From: Myxococcota bacterium
GTDB taxonomy: Bacteria; Myxococcota; Polyangia; GCA-2747355; JAKLHH01
Direction: 5' to 3'
Length of the DNA: 6,151 nucleotides
NCBI GenBank assembly: GCA_022710245.1
Contig: JAKLHH010000492.1
Location: forward strand, 1-6,151
The position numbers and the translations under genes were made by a program. Position 1 is the first letter of the stretch. The number at the start of each line of letters is the position of its first letter. This document shows, one piece after another, positions 1 to 6,070 of the stretch. A model generated the notes under the pieces. That model was not told where the DNA came from. It saw nothing but the letters and a program-made list of their open reading frames with translations, and did not search any database.

Positions 1-2
1 TC

Positions 3-281
3 TGGAAGTTCAAGGTCGGCAGCGCCAACGCGTGGGCCGTGATCGCCGACGGCGTGAAGGTGATGAACGCGGTCTACGTGAGCCTCTTCAGCTCCACGGG
101 CGCCTGGGTCTCGCACGGCCGCGGCGCCGGCACCTCGGGCAGCCCCACGCTGGACTGGACCCTCGACATCGACGATCCGACCATCTGCCGCTGCGGCCTG
201 GCGCCCGACGGCTCGGGCTACGCGGGCTGCGAGTGGCCCGACGGCATCAACCGCACCTCCGACATCTCCGACTGCGACTGA
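3..281 (+). CDS. 3' end of an unrecognised, probably secreted Cys/Asp-rich protein (partial)
   Basis: The reading frame is open from the left edge (first full codon at base 3, beginning WKFKVGSANAW) to a TGA at 279-281, giving 92 visible residues. The true start lies outside the window; an internal GTG at 39 is in frame, but coding-like sequence continues upstream of it, so it is not the likely start. The visible part is rich in Gly, Ser, Thr, Asp and Trp. It ends in an acidic, cysteine-containing tail with four Cys in the last 32 residues (CRCG, GCEW, and DCD at the very end). That composition, without any hydrophobic helix, suits an extracellular or periplasmic protein with disulphides, but this is inference. 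I do not recognise the family. The next gene on the same strand starts 166 bases later. Confidence 0.6.
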   Translation, partial: WKFKVGSANAWAVIADGVKVMNAVYVSLFSSTGAWVSHGRGAGTSGSPTLDWTLDIDDPTICRCGLAPDGSGYAGCEWPDGINRTSDISDCD

Positions 282-396
282 CCCCACCCGCCCCCCGACG
301 TCAGGCGGGAGCTCCCAGCGCATCGAGCTGTCCCATCGCCTTCCGGTGGCGGGTCGCCCCCGCGGCGGTCTCCGCAGGGGTGATCCAAGCTGCACG

Positions 397-423
397 TTGA
401 CGGAGCCCAGGCCATGCTATGGG
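397..423 (+). promoter_or_regulatory. Candidate promoter for the desaturase
   Basis: A TTGACG (-35-like, 397-402) is followed after 15 bases by TATGGG (418-423), which carries an upstream TG (415-416) as in extended -10 elements. A start near 430 would give a leader of about 18 bases that includes the Shine-Dalgarno sequence at 437. The spacer is short and the -10 matches consensus at only three positions, so the call is tentative. Confidence 0.28.
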
Positions 424-436
424 CCAGGCCGTTGGT

Positions 437-441
437 GGAGG
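437..441 (+). promoter_or_regulatory. Shine-Dalgarno sequence that fixes the desaturase start
   Basis: GGAGG lies six bases before the ATG at 448. The same frame stays open upstream to an ATG at 346, but the 34 residues that start would add are Arg/Pro/Trp-rich, look non-coding, and lack a comparable ribosome site. The start at 448 is therefore preferred. Confidence 0.7.
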
Positions 442-447
442 TGGTGG

Positions 448-1560
448 ATGGGACTGCTCACGAAGGAACAGGCGGCAGCATTCCGGCAGGAGCTCGACAG
501 GCTTCAGAGTGAGGTCCAGGCGCAGCTCGGAGAGGACGACCGGGACCACATCGAATCGATCGCGCTGCTGGCACGTCTCCTCGAGGTCGCGGGGAGGCTG
601 CTCATCCACGCCAGCCTCGATCCGATCTCATGGAGTCTCGGGGTGGTGAGCCTGGCGGCCCAGAAGACTCTCTCGACGACCGAGCTCGGTCACAACATCC
701 TTCACGCCCAGTACAACTTCCTCGGGGACCCTCGCTTCGAGGCTCAGAGCTACCAGTGGGACTTCGCCGCGGACGAGGGGCAATGGCGACGCGAGCACAA
801 CACCCAGCACCACCGCTACACCAACATCGTCGGCAAGGACCCGGACCTCACCTATTCGACGTACCGGATGCACGACCTCGAGGCATGGCGGCCGTGGCAT
901 CGGGCCCAGCCAGTCGTCGTCGCCCTCAGCTACGCCCTCTTCGACTGCGCGATCGGGTTGTACGTCTCGGGCGTCCTCGACCGGGAGCTGGCGCCGTCCG
1001 CACCGCTCGTGCTCGGCGACCGGACGCTGGCGGAGGCGCGTCAGGCACAGCGCGCGTTCCTGGCCAAGGCCGCGAAGCTCGCGCTCCGGGACCTGCTCGT
1101 CTTTCCGGCGCTCGCGGGCGCGCAGTCGCCGAAGGTCATCCTCGGCAACCTGCTGGCTACCCTGCTTCGAAACGTGTTCGTCGGCGCGGTCGTGTACTGC
1201 GGCCACTTCACCGACGGGATGACGGTCTTCACCCAGGCCGAGACCGAAGGCGAGACCAAGGGCGAAGCCGCGGTCCGCCAGATCCTGGCGGCCGGCAACT
1301 TCGAGGCGGGCCGCGTCCTCTCCACCCTCGCCGGTCACCTGAACTATCAGATCGAGCACCATCTCTTCCCGACGCTGCCGGCCTGGCGCTACCCGGCCAT
1401 GGCTCGCCGGCTGCGGCCGCTCTGCGAGAAGTATGGCATCCCCTACAACACCGGGAGCTTCGGCGCGCAGTTCTCGAGCGTCGTGCGGCGCGTCCTGCGC
1501 TACGCACGGCGGCCAGCGAGGGCGAACGAGGCGGCGACGGCCAGTCCCGCGGCGGCGTGA
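448..1560 (+). CDS. Membrane fatty acid desaturase, DesA3-like, three histidine boxes
   Basis: A 370-residue integral-membrane di-iron desaturase that would introduce a double bond into an acyl chain (acyl-CoA or acyl-lipid) using O2 and an electron donor. Three His boxes are visible: HNILH (H82, H86), HNTQHH (H117, H121, H122) and QIEHH (Q301, H304, H305). The surrounding blocks ELGHNILHAQYNFLGDP, NYQIEHHLFPTLP and EKYGIPYNTGSF resemble mycobacterial DesA3-type and related bacterial desaturases (COG3239). The Q in box three is typical of that group and of front-end desaturases. There is no N-terminal cytochrome b5 domain and no reductase gene in the window, so electrons must come from elsewhere. 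Hydrophobic segments occur around residues 58-72, 156-176 and 230-252. The start at 448 was chosen for its GGAGG site. Substrate and double-bond position cannot be read from the sequence. Residue 297 is His (GHLNYQIEHH), where Gly is commoner in the relatives I recall. The C-terminal tail is Ala/Arg-rich. Confidence 0.92.
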   Translation: MGLLTKEQAAAFRQELDRLQSEVQAQLGEDDRDHIESIALLARLLEVAGRLLIHASLDPISWSLGVVSLAAQKTLSTTELGHNILHAQYNFLGDPRFEAQSYQWDFAADEGQWRREHNTQHHRYTNIVGKDPDLTYSTYRMHDLEAWRPWHRAQPVVVALSYALFDCAIGLYVSGVLDRELAPSAPLVLGDRTLAEARQAQRAFLAKAAKLALRDLLVFPALAGAQSPKVILGNLLATLLRNVFVGAVVYCGHFTDGMTVFTQAETEGETKGEAAVRQILAAGNFEAGRVLSTLAGHLNYQIEHHLFPTLPAWRYPAMARRLRPLCEKYGIPYNTGSFGAQFSSVVRRVLRYARRPARANEAATASPAAA

Positions 1561-1563
1561 GCG

Positions 1564-1611
1564 AGCGCCTGGATCACGCAGAAGTCTAGGGTCGCGCCCT
1601 CAGCAGGCGCT
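1564..1611. terminator. Inverted repeat in the convergent gap, possible two-way terminator
   Basis: AGCGCCTG (1564-1571) and CAGGCGCT (1604-1611) are perfect 8-bp complements. Inside them AGGG/CCCT (1588-1591 with 1597-1600) can form a second small hairpin. The outer arm begins four bases after the desaturase stop and lies between it and the 3' end of the oppositely oriented tRNA-Cys, so one structure could serve both strands. No T-run follows on either strand, so classical intrinsic termination is not supported. Confidence 0.3.
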
Positions 1612-1662
1612 AACGTCTTGGTCTCGATGAAAGGGAGGGTCGTGGCTAGCTGACGGGGATCT

Positions 1663-1737
<75 letters not shown>

Positions 1738-1752
1738 CAGTAAAGCGGGGCT

Positions 1753-1781
1753 AATCTAGCGGGGGCTCCGGGGTGTGTCAA
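1753..1781 (-). promoter_or_regulatory. Sigma70-type promoter of tRNA-Cys
   Basis: On the - strand a perfect TTGACA (-35, 1776-1781) is followed after exactly 17 bases by TAGATT (-10, 1753-1758; 4/6 matches including the first two positions and the final T). A start at about 1746 leaves a nine-base leader before the mature tRNA. The bases just after the -10 (AGCCCC) form a GC-rich discriminator like those of stringently controlled stable-RNA promoters; that regulatory reading is inference. Confidence 0.8.
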
Positions 1782-1803
1782 GCGCGGCGAGCGCGGCGAG
1801 CGC
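1781..1803. repeat. Short tandem repeat, 9-bp unit
   Basis: AGCGCGGCG occurs twice head to tail (1781-1789 and 1790-1798), followed by a partial third copy (AGCGC, 1799-1803). It lies between the tRNA-Cys -35 box and the end of the START-like gene. It is probably slippage in non-coding DNA; no function is evident. Confidence 0.6.
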
Positions 1804-1808
1804 TGGAT

Positions 1809-1827
1809 CGGCGCCGGATCGGCGCCG
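1809..1827 (-). terminator. GC-rich hairpin after the START-like gene, possible terminator
   Basis: CGGCGCC (1809-1815) and GGCGCCG (1821-1827) form a 7-bp stem with a five-base loop, 17 bases beyond the stop of the START-like gene on the - strand. It arises from two tandem copies of an 11-bp unit, GGATCGGCGCC (1805-1815 and 1816-1826). No T-run follows on the - strand, so it may end or stabilise the transcript without being a classical intrinsic terminator. Confidence 0.35.
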
Positions 1828-1844
1828 GGGTGAGCGGCCGCGGC

Positions 1845-2483
1845 TCAGAGCCCCTTGGGCAGCTTCCCGTACTTGCGGAGCGCCAGCAGGCGCAGCCGCA
1901 GCTTCTGCACGAAGATGCTCGCCACCGCGCGCACACCGTCGGTGATCATCGAGTCGGGCGCCGCGGTCTTGGGCTCGAAGAGGATCTCGTAGGTGATCAC
2001 CGTGCGCTTGCCGTCCGGCGTCCACGGCTCGATCAGCGCCGTGCCGTTGTAGTTCTTCATCGTGCCGTTGATCATCCAGAACTTGATCTCGTAGACGCGG
2101 CCCGGCTTGTTGTAGCGCGTGAACTTCGCGTAGACCCAGGTATCCTTGACCGGCCAGGGGAGGTCGGTCTCGACCACCGCGAAGGTGTGCCAGCCCGAGC
2201 GCTTGGTGATCCGCGACTCGGTGATCCGCGGCATGTAGTTCTTGTACTTGTCGATCTCCAGGAAGACGTAGGCCACCGCCTCGGGGTTGTCGTCGATCAG
2301 GAAAATCGACTTCCCCATCTTCACGTTGCTGCCCGGGACCTTGTTCGAGAAGTCGAGAGACCGTCCCTGCTCCAGCGCCTTCAGCTGGTCGGGCTGCAGG
2401 GTCGGGCGCGCAGCGGCGAGGCCAGGCGCGAGGAGCAGCAGCGGGGCAGCAACGAACGCAACGAGCGCAGCTCGGATCATCAT
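1845..2483 (-). CDS. Exported START/SRPBCC-like protein, possible lipid binding
   Basis: A 212-residue protein with a Sec signal peptide: MMIR, a hydrophobic stretch (AALVAF to APGL), then Ala-Ala-Ala with probable cleavage after residue 25, before Arg-Pro. The mature part resembles the START/polyketide-cyclase (SRPBCC) helix-grip fold: a first helix with NPEAVAYVFLEIDKYKNYMP (residues 66-85), then strand-rich sequence containing ETDLPWPVKDTWVY (105-118). The WPVKD block is typical of START-like proteins. A long basic C-terminal helix spans about 175-203. Such domains bind hydrophobic ligands, so a periplasmic lipid- or sterol-like ligand is plausible but unproven. The ATG at 2483 is chosen because GAGG lies nine bases upstream, overlapping the stop of the preceding gene. 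A GTG at 2498 would give a 4-base overlap with that stop but has no ribosome site; the ATG at 2480 is also possible. Eleven bases separate it from the lipoprotein gene, so the two are probably co-transcribed. Confidence 0.72.
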   Translation of the reverse strand: MMIRAALVAFVAAPLLLLAPGLAAARPTLQPDQLKALEQGRSLDFSNKVPGSNVKMGKSIFLIDDNPEAVAYVFLEIDKYKNYMPRITESRITKRSGWHTFAVVETDLPWPVKDTWVYAKFTRYNKPGRVYEIKFWMINGTMKNYNGTALIEPWTPDGKRTVITYEILFEPKTAAPDSMITDGVRAVASIFVQKLRLRLLALRKYGKLPKGL

Positions 2484-2494
2484 GCCCCCGGGCC

Positions 2495-4675
2495 TCACGG
2501 GCTCGGCTGCCGGTCGAGCGGCCGCGTGGTCACGGGAGCGGCGCCCTTCCGCAGGTTGAAGGAGGACATCTCGTACTCGTAGAAGCCCATCATGTCGGTC
2601 TCGAGCACCTTGCGCCAGAGCTGCTGCGCCTCGCCGACCTTGCCCTGCGCCAGCAGGTGATCGGCCCAGTAATAATAGAGCTCGGCGCGGTTGCCGACGG
2701 AGCGCGCGTCCTTGAGCAGCGCCTCGTAGGTGACCTTGCCCAGGATCAGGTCGGCGAGCTTCACGTACCAGCTCTGACCCTGGAGGCTCTTCAGGTGCGC
2801 GAGCGCGAGGCCGTCAGGCGGCAGCCCGGCCCGCCGGGCCAGCCCGATGACCCAGAAGCTGCAGTACGTCTTCAGGTACTCGGAGACCTCGGCCCGCCCC
2901 AGGGCGCGGTGCAGGGCATCGAGCGCCTCGGGGAGGTGGCCGTGCGTGATCAGCATGGCGATCGCGTCGGCGTAGGTCTCCTTGCGATCCGGCTGGGCGT
3001 CGATGGCGCGCTCCAGCGTGTCGAGCGCGCGGCTCTTCTCTCCCAGCTCGTAGCGGCTCTGCGCCTCGTAGACATAGGCCTCGGCCCGAGCCTCCGGCCG
3101 GAGCCCGAGCGCCTGCCACTCGCCCCAGGCCGCGATGGCGGCCTGATGCGCGGTCCGGCTCTCGGCGGTCTTGCCCGCGAGCTCGTGCGCGCGACCGCGC
3201 AGCCCCTCGATCCGCCCGCGCCAGAAGATCCGCTCGGCGGGCGAGCTCACTGGCCCCTGCGCCGCGCGGTCGAGGAACCCGAGGGCGCCCGCCGCGTCGC
3301 TCTTCTTCAGACGGATCAGCGCGAGCTGGATCAGCGCGTCGGGCGTGGCCTCGGCGGCGATCGAGCGCTCGAAGGCCGCCGCCGCCCGATCCACGCGGCC
3401 CGCGTTGAAGTAGCCATGGCCGATGGCGTAGTAGACCCGGGAGAGCGACGGCTTGAGCGGCGCCTTGAAGCGCAGCTCGGTGCGCGTGTAGAAGCCGCTG
3501 ATCTTGCCCGTCTCACGCAGCGCGTGGTCGAGCTGCTCGTCGCCGATCAGATCGAAGAGCCGGCGCTGGTACTGGCGCGCGAGCGCCTCCGCGTAGGAGA
3601 GCTGGTCGGGCGAGAGCTGCACGGCGCGCTCGAGGCTGACCACCGAGAGGTAGTGCCGGTTCAAGGTCCCGGCCAGGCGGCCGACGCACTCGAAGGCCGC
3701 GGCGTGGTCCGGGAAGCGCAGGGTGGCGGCCTGGCAGACGCGGAGCGCGACGTCGCGATCCCGCTCGCGCTCCTCGAAGTGCTCGGCCAGCCGGATCTGG
3801 TCCTTCACGTTGGCGGAGGGGGAGACCGCCTGCTCGAGGAGCTGGCGGAGCTCTGTCTCCGACTCGCCCTCGCCGCCGAGCTCGCGGATACGGGTCAGCG
3901 CGTCGTAGGGGCGATCGACGCGGAGGAAGAGCCGCGCGATGCGGTAGCCGGTCTGGAAGTAGGTCCCCTGCATCAGCGTGGGGAGGGCGAGGCGCAGGTT
4001 GCGGAACGTCTCGCCGCCCATGGTCCGCGCCATCACCAGCTTGCGCTCCAGGTAGAGCCCGTGCAGCGTCTCGACGACGAAGCGCGAGGGCCAGCTGCGG
4101 GACGTCTTCTCGAAGACGCGGAGCAGCTGCGCTCCCTTGGCCGCGCCGCCGTGGACGAGCTGCTGCGTCTCGTCGACCCAGCCCACGATCTCCTGGATCC
4201 GCTGCTTCAGCGCCGCCTCCTCGCCGCCCAGGGTCATCTGCACGGCCAGCAGGAGCACCACGTTCTCCTCGTCGCCGCGCGGCGAGAAGAGGCCCGCGAG
4301 GCGGCGCGCGAGCGCGGCGAGGCGGGGCTCGCGGAGCTTGCCGGCGTAGACCTCGGTCGGCTGGTAGAGGGTGGCGGCGGCGACGAAGGAGCGGAGCGCC
4401 TCGGTCTCGTTCGCCCGGGCGAGCTGCTGCTCGAGCTGCTTCAGGAGGTGCCCGAGGAGGAGGGCACGGAACTGCTCCCGGCGGGGGGCGTTGACCGGGA
4501 GCGCGTCATAGACGTCTCGCTCAGCCTTGCAGCTGGCCTCGCTGATGGTGGAGGGGAGCTGGAAGCTGGGGATGAAGGACGGCAGCTTGGCGGGCTTGTC
4601 GCCGGCCGGCACGTGCGCGCAGGCGGCGAGGGAGAGCAGCGAGCCCAGCAGGACCCACTGAGTAGTCCTTCTCAT
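2495..4675 (-). CDS. Large TPR-repeat lipoprotein
   Basis: A 726-residue protein with a lipoprotein signal: MRRTTQW, a hydrophobic core, and lipobox LAAC with Cys19 as the lipidated residue. The following Ala favours outer-membrane rather than inner-membrane retention under the usual +2 rule. The body is almost wholly helical. TPR-like helix pairs are visible around residues 307-355 (VALRVCQAATLRFPD and SLERAVQLSPDQ), 413-473 (YYAIGHGYFNAGRVDRAAAA and following), 533-592 (YEAQSRYELGEKSRALDTL and following) and 664-693 (LYYYWADHLLAQGKVGEAQ). Residues 50-300 are helical but not clearly TPR. There is no catalytic motif, so a scaffold or complex-assembly role at the membrane is likeliest. It is followed by the START-like exported protein and preceded, after 72 bases, by lysC. 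The ATG at 4675 has no Shine-Dalgarno sequence, but a promoter sits immediately upstream. I do not recognise a named family. Confidence 0.82.
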   Translation of the reverse strand: MRRTTQWVLLGSLLSLAACAHVPAGDKPAKLPSFIPSFQLPSTISEASCKAERDVYDALPVNAPRREQFRALLLGHLLKQLEQQLARANETEALRSFVAAATLYQPTEVYAGKLREPRLAALARRLAGLFSPRGDEENVVLLLAVQMTLGGEEAALKQRIQEIVGWVDETQQLVHGGAAKGAQLLRVFEKTSRSWPSRFVVETLHGLYLERKLVMARTMGGETFRNLRLALPTLMQGTYFQTGYRIARLFLRVDRPYDALTRIRELGGEGESETELRQLLEQAVSPSANVKDQIRLAEHFEERERDRDVALRVCQAATLRFPDHAAAFECVGRLAGTLNRHYLSVVSLERAVQLSPDQLSYAEALARQYQRRLFDLIGDEQLDHALRETGKISGFYTRTELRFKAPLKPSLSRVYYAIGHGYFNAGRVDRAAAAFERSIAAEATPDALIQLALIRLKKSDAAGALGFLDRAAQGPVSSPAERIFWRGRIEGLRGRAHELAGKTAESRTAHQAAIAAWGEWQALGLRPEARAEAYVYEAQSRYELGEKSRALDTLERAIDAQPDRKETYADAIAMLITHGHLPEALDALHRALGRAEVSEYLKTYCSFWVIGLARRAGLPPDGLALAHLKSLQGQSWYVKLADLILGKVTYEALLKDARSVGNRAELYYYWADHLLAQGKVGEAQQLWRKVLETDMMGFYEYEMSSFNLRKGAAPVTTRPLDRQPSP

Positions 4676-4681
4676 GCCAGC

Positions 4682-4711
4682 AGTGTATCCGGCGGGTGCG
4701 GGGACCGTAAA
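4682..4711 (-). promoter_or_regulatory. Promoter of the lipoprotein operon, leaderless geometry
   Basis: On the - strand TTTACG (-35, 4706-4711; 4/6) is followed after 18 bases by TACACT (-10, 4682-4687; 4/6 including TA and the final T). Six bases separate the -10 from the ATG at 4675, which places the expected transcription start on the A of the start codon. The absence of a Shine-Dalgarno sequence agrees with a leaderless mRNA. Confidence 0.5.
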
Positions 4712-4747
4712 GAGCCAACCCCAACTTCGTCGCTCGCGGTCGAGGGT

Positions 4748-6019
4748 TCAGGCCTCGCTCGCGGTCACCGTCTCCGGCCGCGGGCCAGGCATCCCCTCGA
4801 CGAACTCCGCGTGCAGCGCCCGCTGCGCCTCGTCGAGCCGGCCAGGGCGGAGAAAGAGGCTGATGCGCATGGGCGAGGTGTCCACGCTGTGCACCGGCAG
4901 CTTGAGCCGCTCGGCGAGCGCGAGGGCGCGGGCGAGGTGCCCCGGGTGCTCGCCCAGCCCCTCGCCGACCACCGAGGCGGCCTCCAGCCCCTCCTCGAAC
5001 CAGACCATCCCGCCGGCGGCGGCCAGCTTGTCTCTGAGGAGGCCGTAGTCGTGACAGTTCTCGCGCGAGATCATCAGCACCGGCTGGCCCTCGTGGAGAC
5101 GCGCCCGGAGCGCGATCGTCTTGTGGTCCTCGAGCGCGCGGACCAGCGAGACGAGCTGCGCGGCGCCGCCGTCGCCGTGCACGCAGACCAGGTTCTTCAT
5201 GCCGGCGACGCCCACCGCGTCGGCGCTGGCGCGCTCGGTCTGGCCGACGACCAGGGTGGCGCGATCGGAGCCCGCGGTGGCGCGGGCGTAGATGACGATG
5301 CCGGCGCGGCGCGCGAACTCCACCGCCTGCGCGTTCAGCACCTTGGCGCCGTGGGTGGCGAGCTCCTGCATCTCGGCGTAGGAGATGGAGGGGAGGTGGC
5401 GCGGCTCGGCGATCACGCGCGGGTCGGCCGTGTAGACGCCGTCCACGTCGGAGCAGATCTCGCAGTACTCGGCGCCGAGCGCGGCGGCGATGGCGACCGC
5501 GGTGGTGTCGGAGCCGCCGCGGCCGAGCGTGGTGATCTCCCGCTTGTAGCTGACCCCCTGGAACCCCGCGATCACCACCACGCGGCCGCGATCCAGCTCG
5601 TCCTGCACGCGGTACGGGCGCACCTCGATGATACGCGCGTCCGTGTGACGGTCGTTGGTGAGGATCCCGCACTGCGAGCCGGTGAAGGAGACCGCGTCGT
5701 GGCCGAGGCCGATGATCGCCATCGCCAGCAGCGAGGCCGAGATCCGCTCGCCCGAGGTGAGGAGCATGTCGAGCTCGCGGCGGGACGGCTCCGGCGCCAC
5801 GCGGCGCGCCAGCGAGAGCAGCTCGTCGGTGGTCTTGCCCATCGCGGAGATCACCACCACCAGCCGGTGCCCCCGCTGGACCGTGTCGGCCACCCGGCGG
5901 GCGACCTGCTTCAGACGATCCACATCAGCGACGGAGGAGCCGCCGTACTTCTGGACGACGATCGACAGGGGCCGCGCGCCTGCGATGTCTGCCGTGTCTG
6001 CGTCTGCGATGTCTGCCAT
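4748..6019 (-). CDS. lysC: Aspartate kinase
   Basis: A 423-residue cytosolic enzyme that phosphorylates L-aspartate with ATP, the first step to lysine/diaminopimelate, threonine, methionine and isoleucine. The amino-acid kinase domain (about residues 19-250) shows all the family marks: QKYGGSSV (23-30), [10 protein letters not shown] (86-95), GFQG (152-155), [12 protein letters not shown] (163-174) and [12 protein letters not shown] (190-201). The C-terminal part holds the ACT regulatory region. The second ACT is recognisable: [15 protein letters not shown] (352-366), the [13 protein letters not shown] strand (378-390) and RALHAEF at 400-406. The first, around 270-330, lacks the usual G-x-PG-x-A pattern, so feedback control may differ. 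The N-terminus is about 17 residues longer than usual and is low complexity ([15 protein letters not shown]). ATG 6019 is the only plausible start, since the frame hits TAG at 6043-6045 with no other start codon between. The gene lies 72 bases upstream of the lipoprotein gene, which has its own promoter. Confidence 0.95.
   Translation of the reverse strand: MADIADADTADIAGARPLSIVVQKYGGSSVADVDRLKQVARRVADTVQRGHRLVVVISAMGKTTDELLSLARRVAPEPSRRELDMLLTSGERISASLLAMAIIGLGHDAVSFTGSQCGILTNDRHTDARIIEVRPYRVQDELDRGRVVVIAGFQGVSYKREITTLGRGGSDTTAVAIAAALGAEYCEICSDVDGVYTADPRVIAEPRHLPSISYAEMQELATHGAKVLNAQAVEFARRAGIVIYARATAGSDRATLVVGQTERASADAVGVAGMKNLVCVHGDGGAAQLVSLVRALEDHKTIALRARLHEGQPVLMISRENCHDYGLLRDKLAAAGGMVWFEEGLEAASVVGEGLGEHPGHLARALALAERLKLPVHSVDTSPMRISLFLRPGRLDEAQRALHAEFVEGMPGPRPETVTASEA
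5980..6017 (-). repeat. 24-bp-period direct repeat coding the lysC N-terminus
   Basis: The 14-base string CTGCGATGTCTGCC (+ strand) occurs at 5980-5993 and again at 6004-6017, a period of 24 bases or eight codons. In protein it produces the repeated ADIA blocks (residues 2-5 and 10-13). The whole stretch is built from GCAGAC-like hexamers on the coding strand, so the extra N-terminal residues probably arose by local duplication. In-frame length keeps the gene intact. Confidence 0.8.
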
Positions 6020-6025
6020 GGGCCG

Positions 6026-6054
6026 ATGCTCGACCGTCGGTGCTACGGTGTCAA
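6026..6054 (-). promoter_or_regulatory. Promoter of lysC, leaderless geometry
   Basis: On the - strand a perfect TTGACA (-35, 6049-6054) is followed after 17 bases by GAGCAT (6026-6031), a weak -10 with three matches and no initial T. Six bases then lead to the ATG at 6019, so the transcript would begin at the start codon. No Shine-Dalgarno sequence precedes the ATG (the nearest bases are CATCGGCCC). The perfect -35 with ideal spacing is the main support; the poor -10 lowers confidence. Confidence 0.42.
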
Positions 6055-6070
6055 CTCTCTCGGCTCACGC

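Noticed and set aside
287..316. Terminator after the first partial gene (CCCGCC/GGCGGG with an 11-base loop, next to the palindrome GGGAGCTCCC)
   Set aside because: The stem is short, the loop is large and no T-run follows. GC-rich intergenic DNA produces such pairs easily.
346..447. N-terminal extension of the desaturase from the upstream ATG at 346
   Set aside because: The added 34 residues are Arg/Pro/Trp-rich and unlike the family, and GGAGG is placed correctly for the ATG at 448.
630..1589. A 319-codon + strand frame inside the desaturase
   Set aside because: It is a shifted shadow of the desaturase with Arg/Pro/Gly-rich sequence, while the desaturase frame carries all three histidine boxes.
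4733..4744. Small hairpin CTCG/CGAG just after lysC as a terminator
   Set aside because: It has only four base pairs and no T-run, too weak to call.
4730..4766. 12-bp direct repeat TCGCTCGCGGTC at 4730-4741 and 4755-4766, spanning the lysC stop, as a possible target-site duplication
   Set aside because: Nothing inserted lies between the copies except the end of lysC and a few bases. It is low-complexity, GC-rich sequence that can arise by chance or slippage.
4521..5672. A 383-codon - strand frame overlapping lysC and the lipoprotein start
   Set aside because: It is out of frame with both genes and is mostly Arg/Ala/Gly/Pro. The lysC frame has complete kinase motifs over the same bases.
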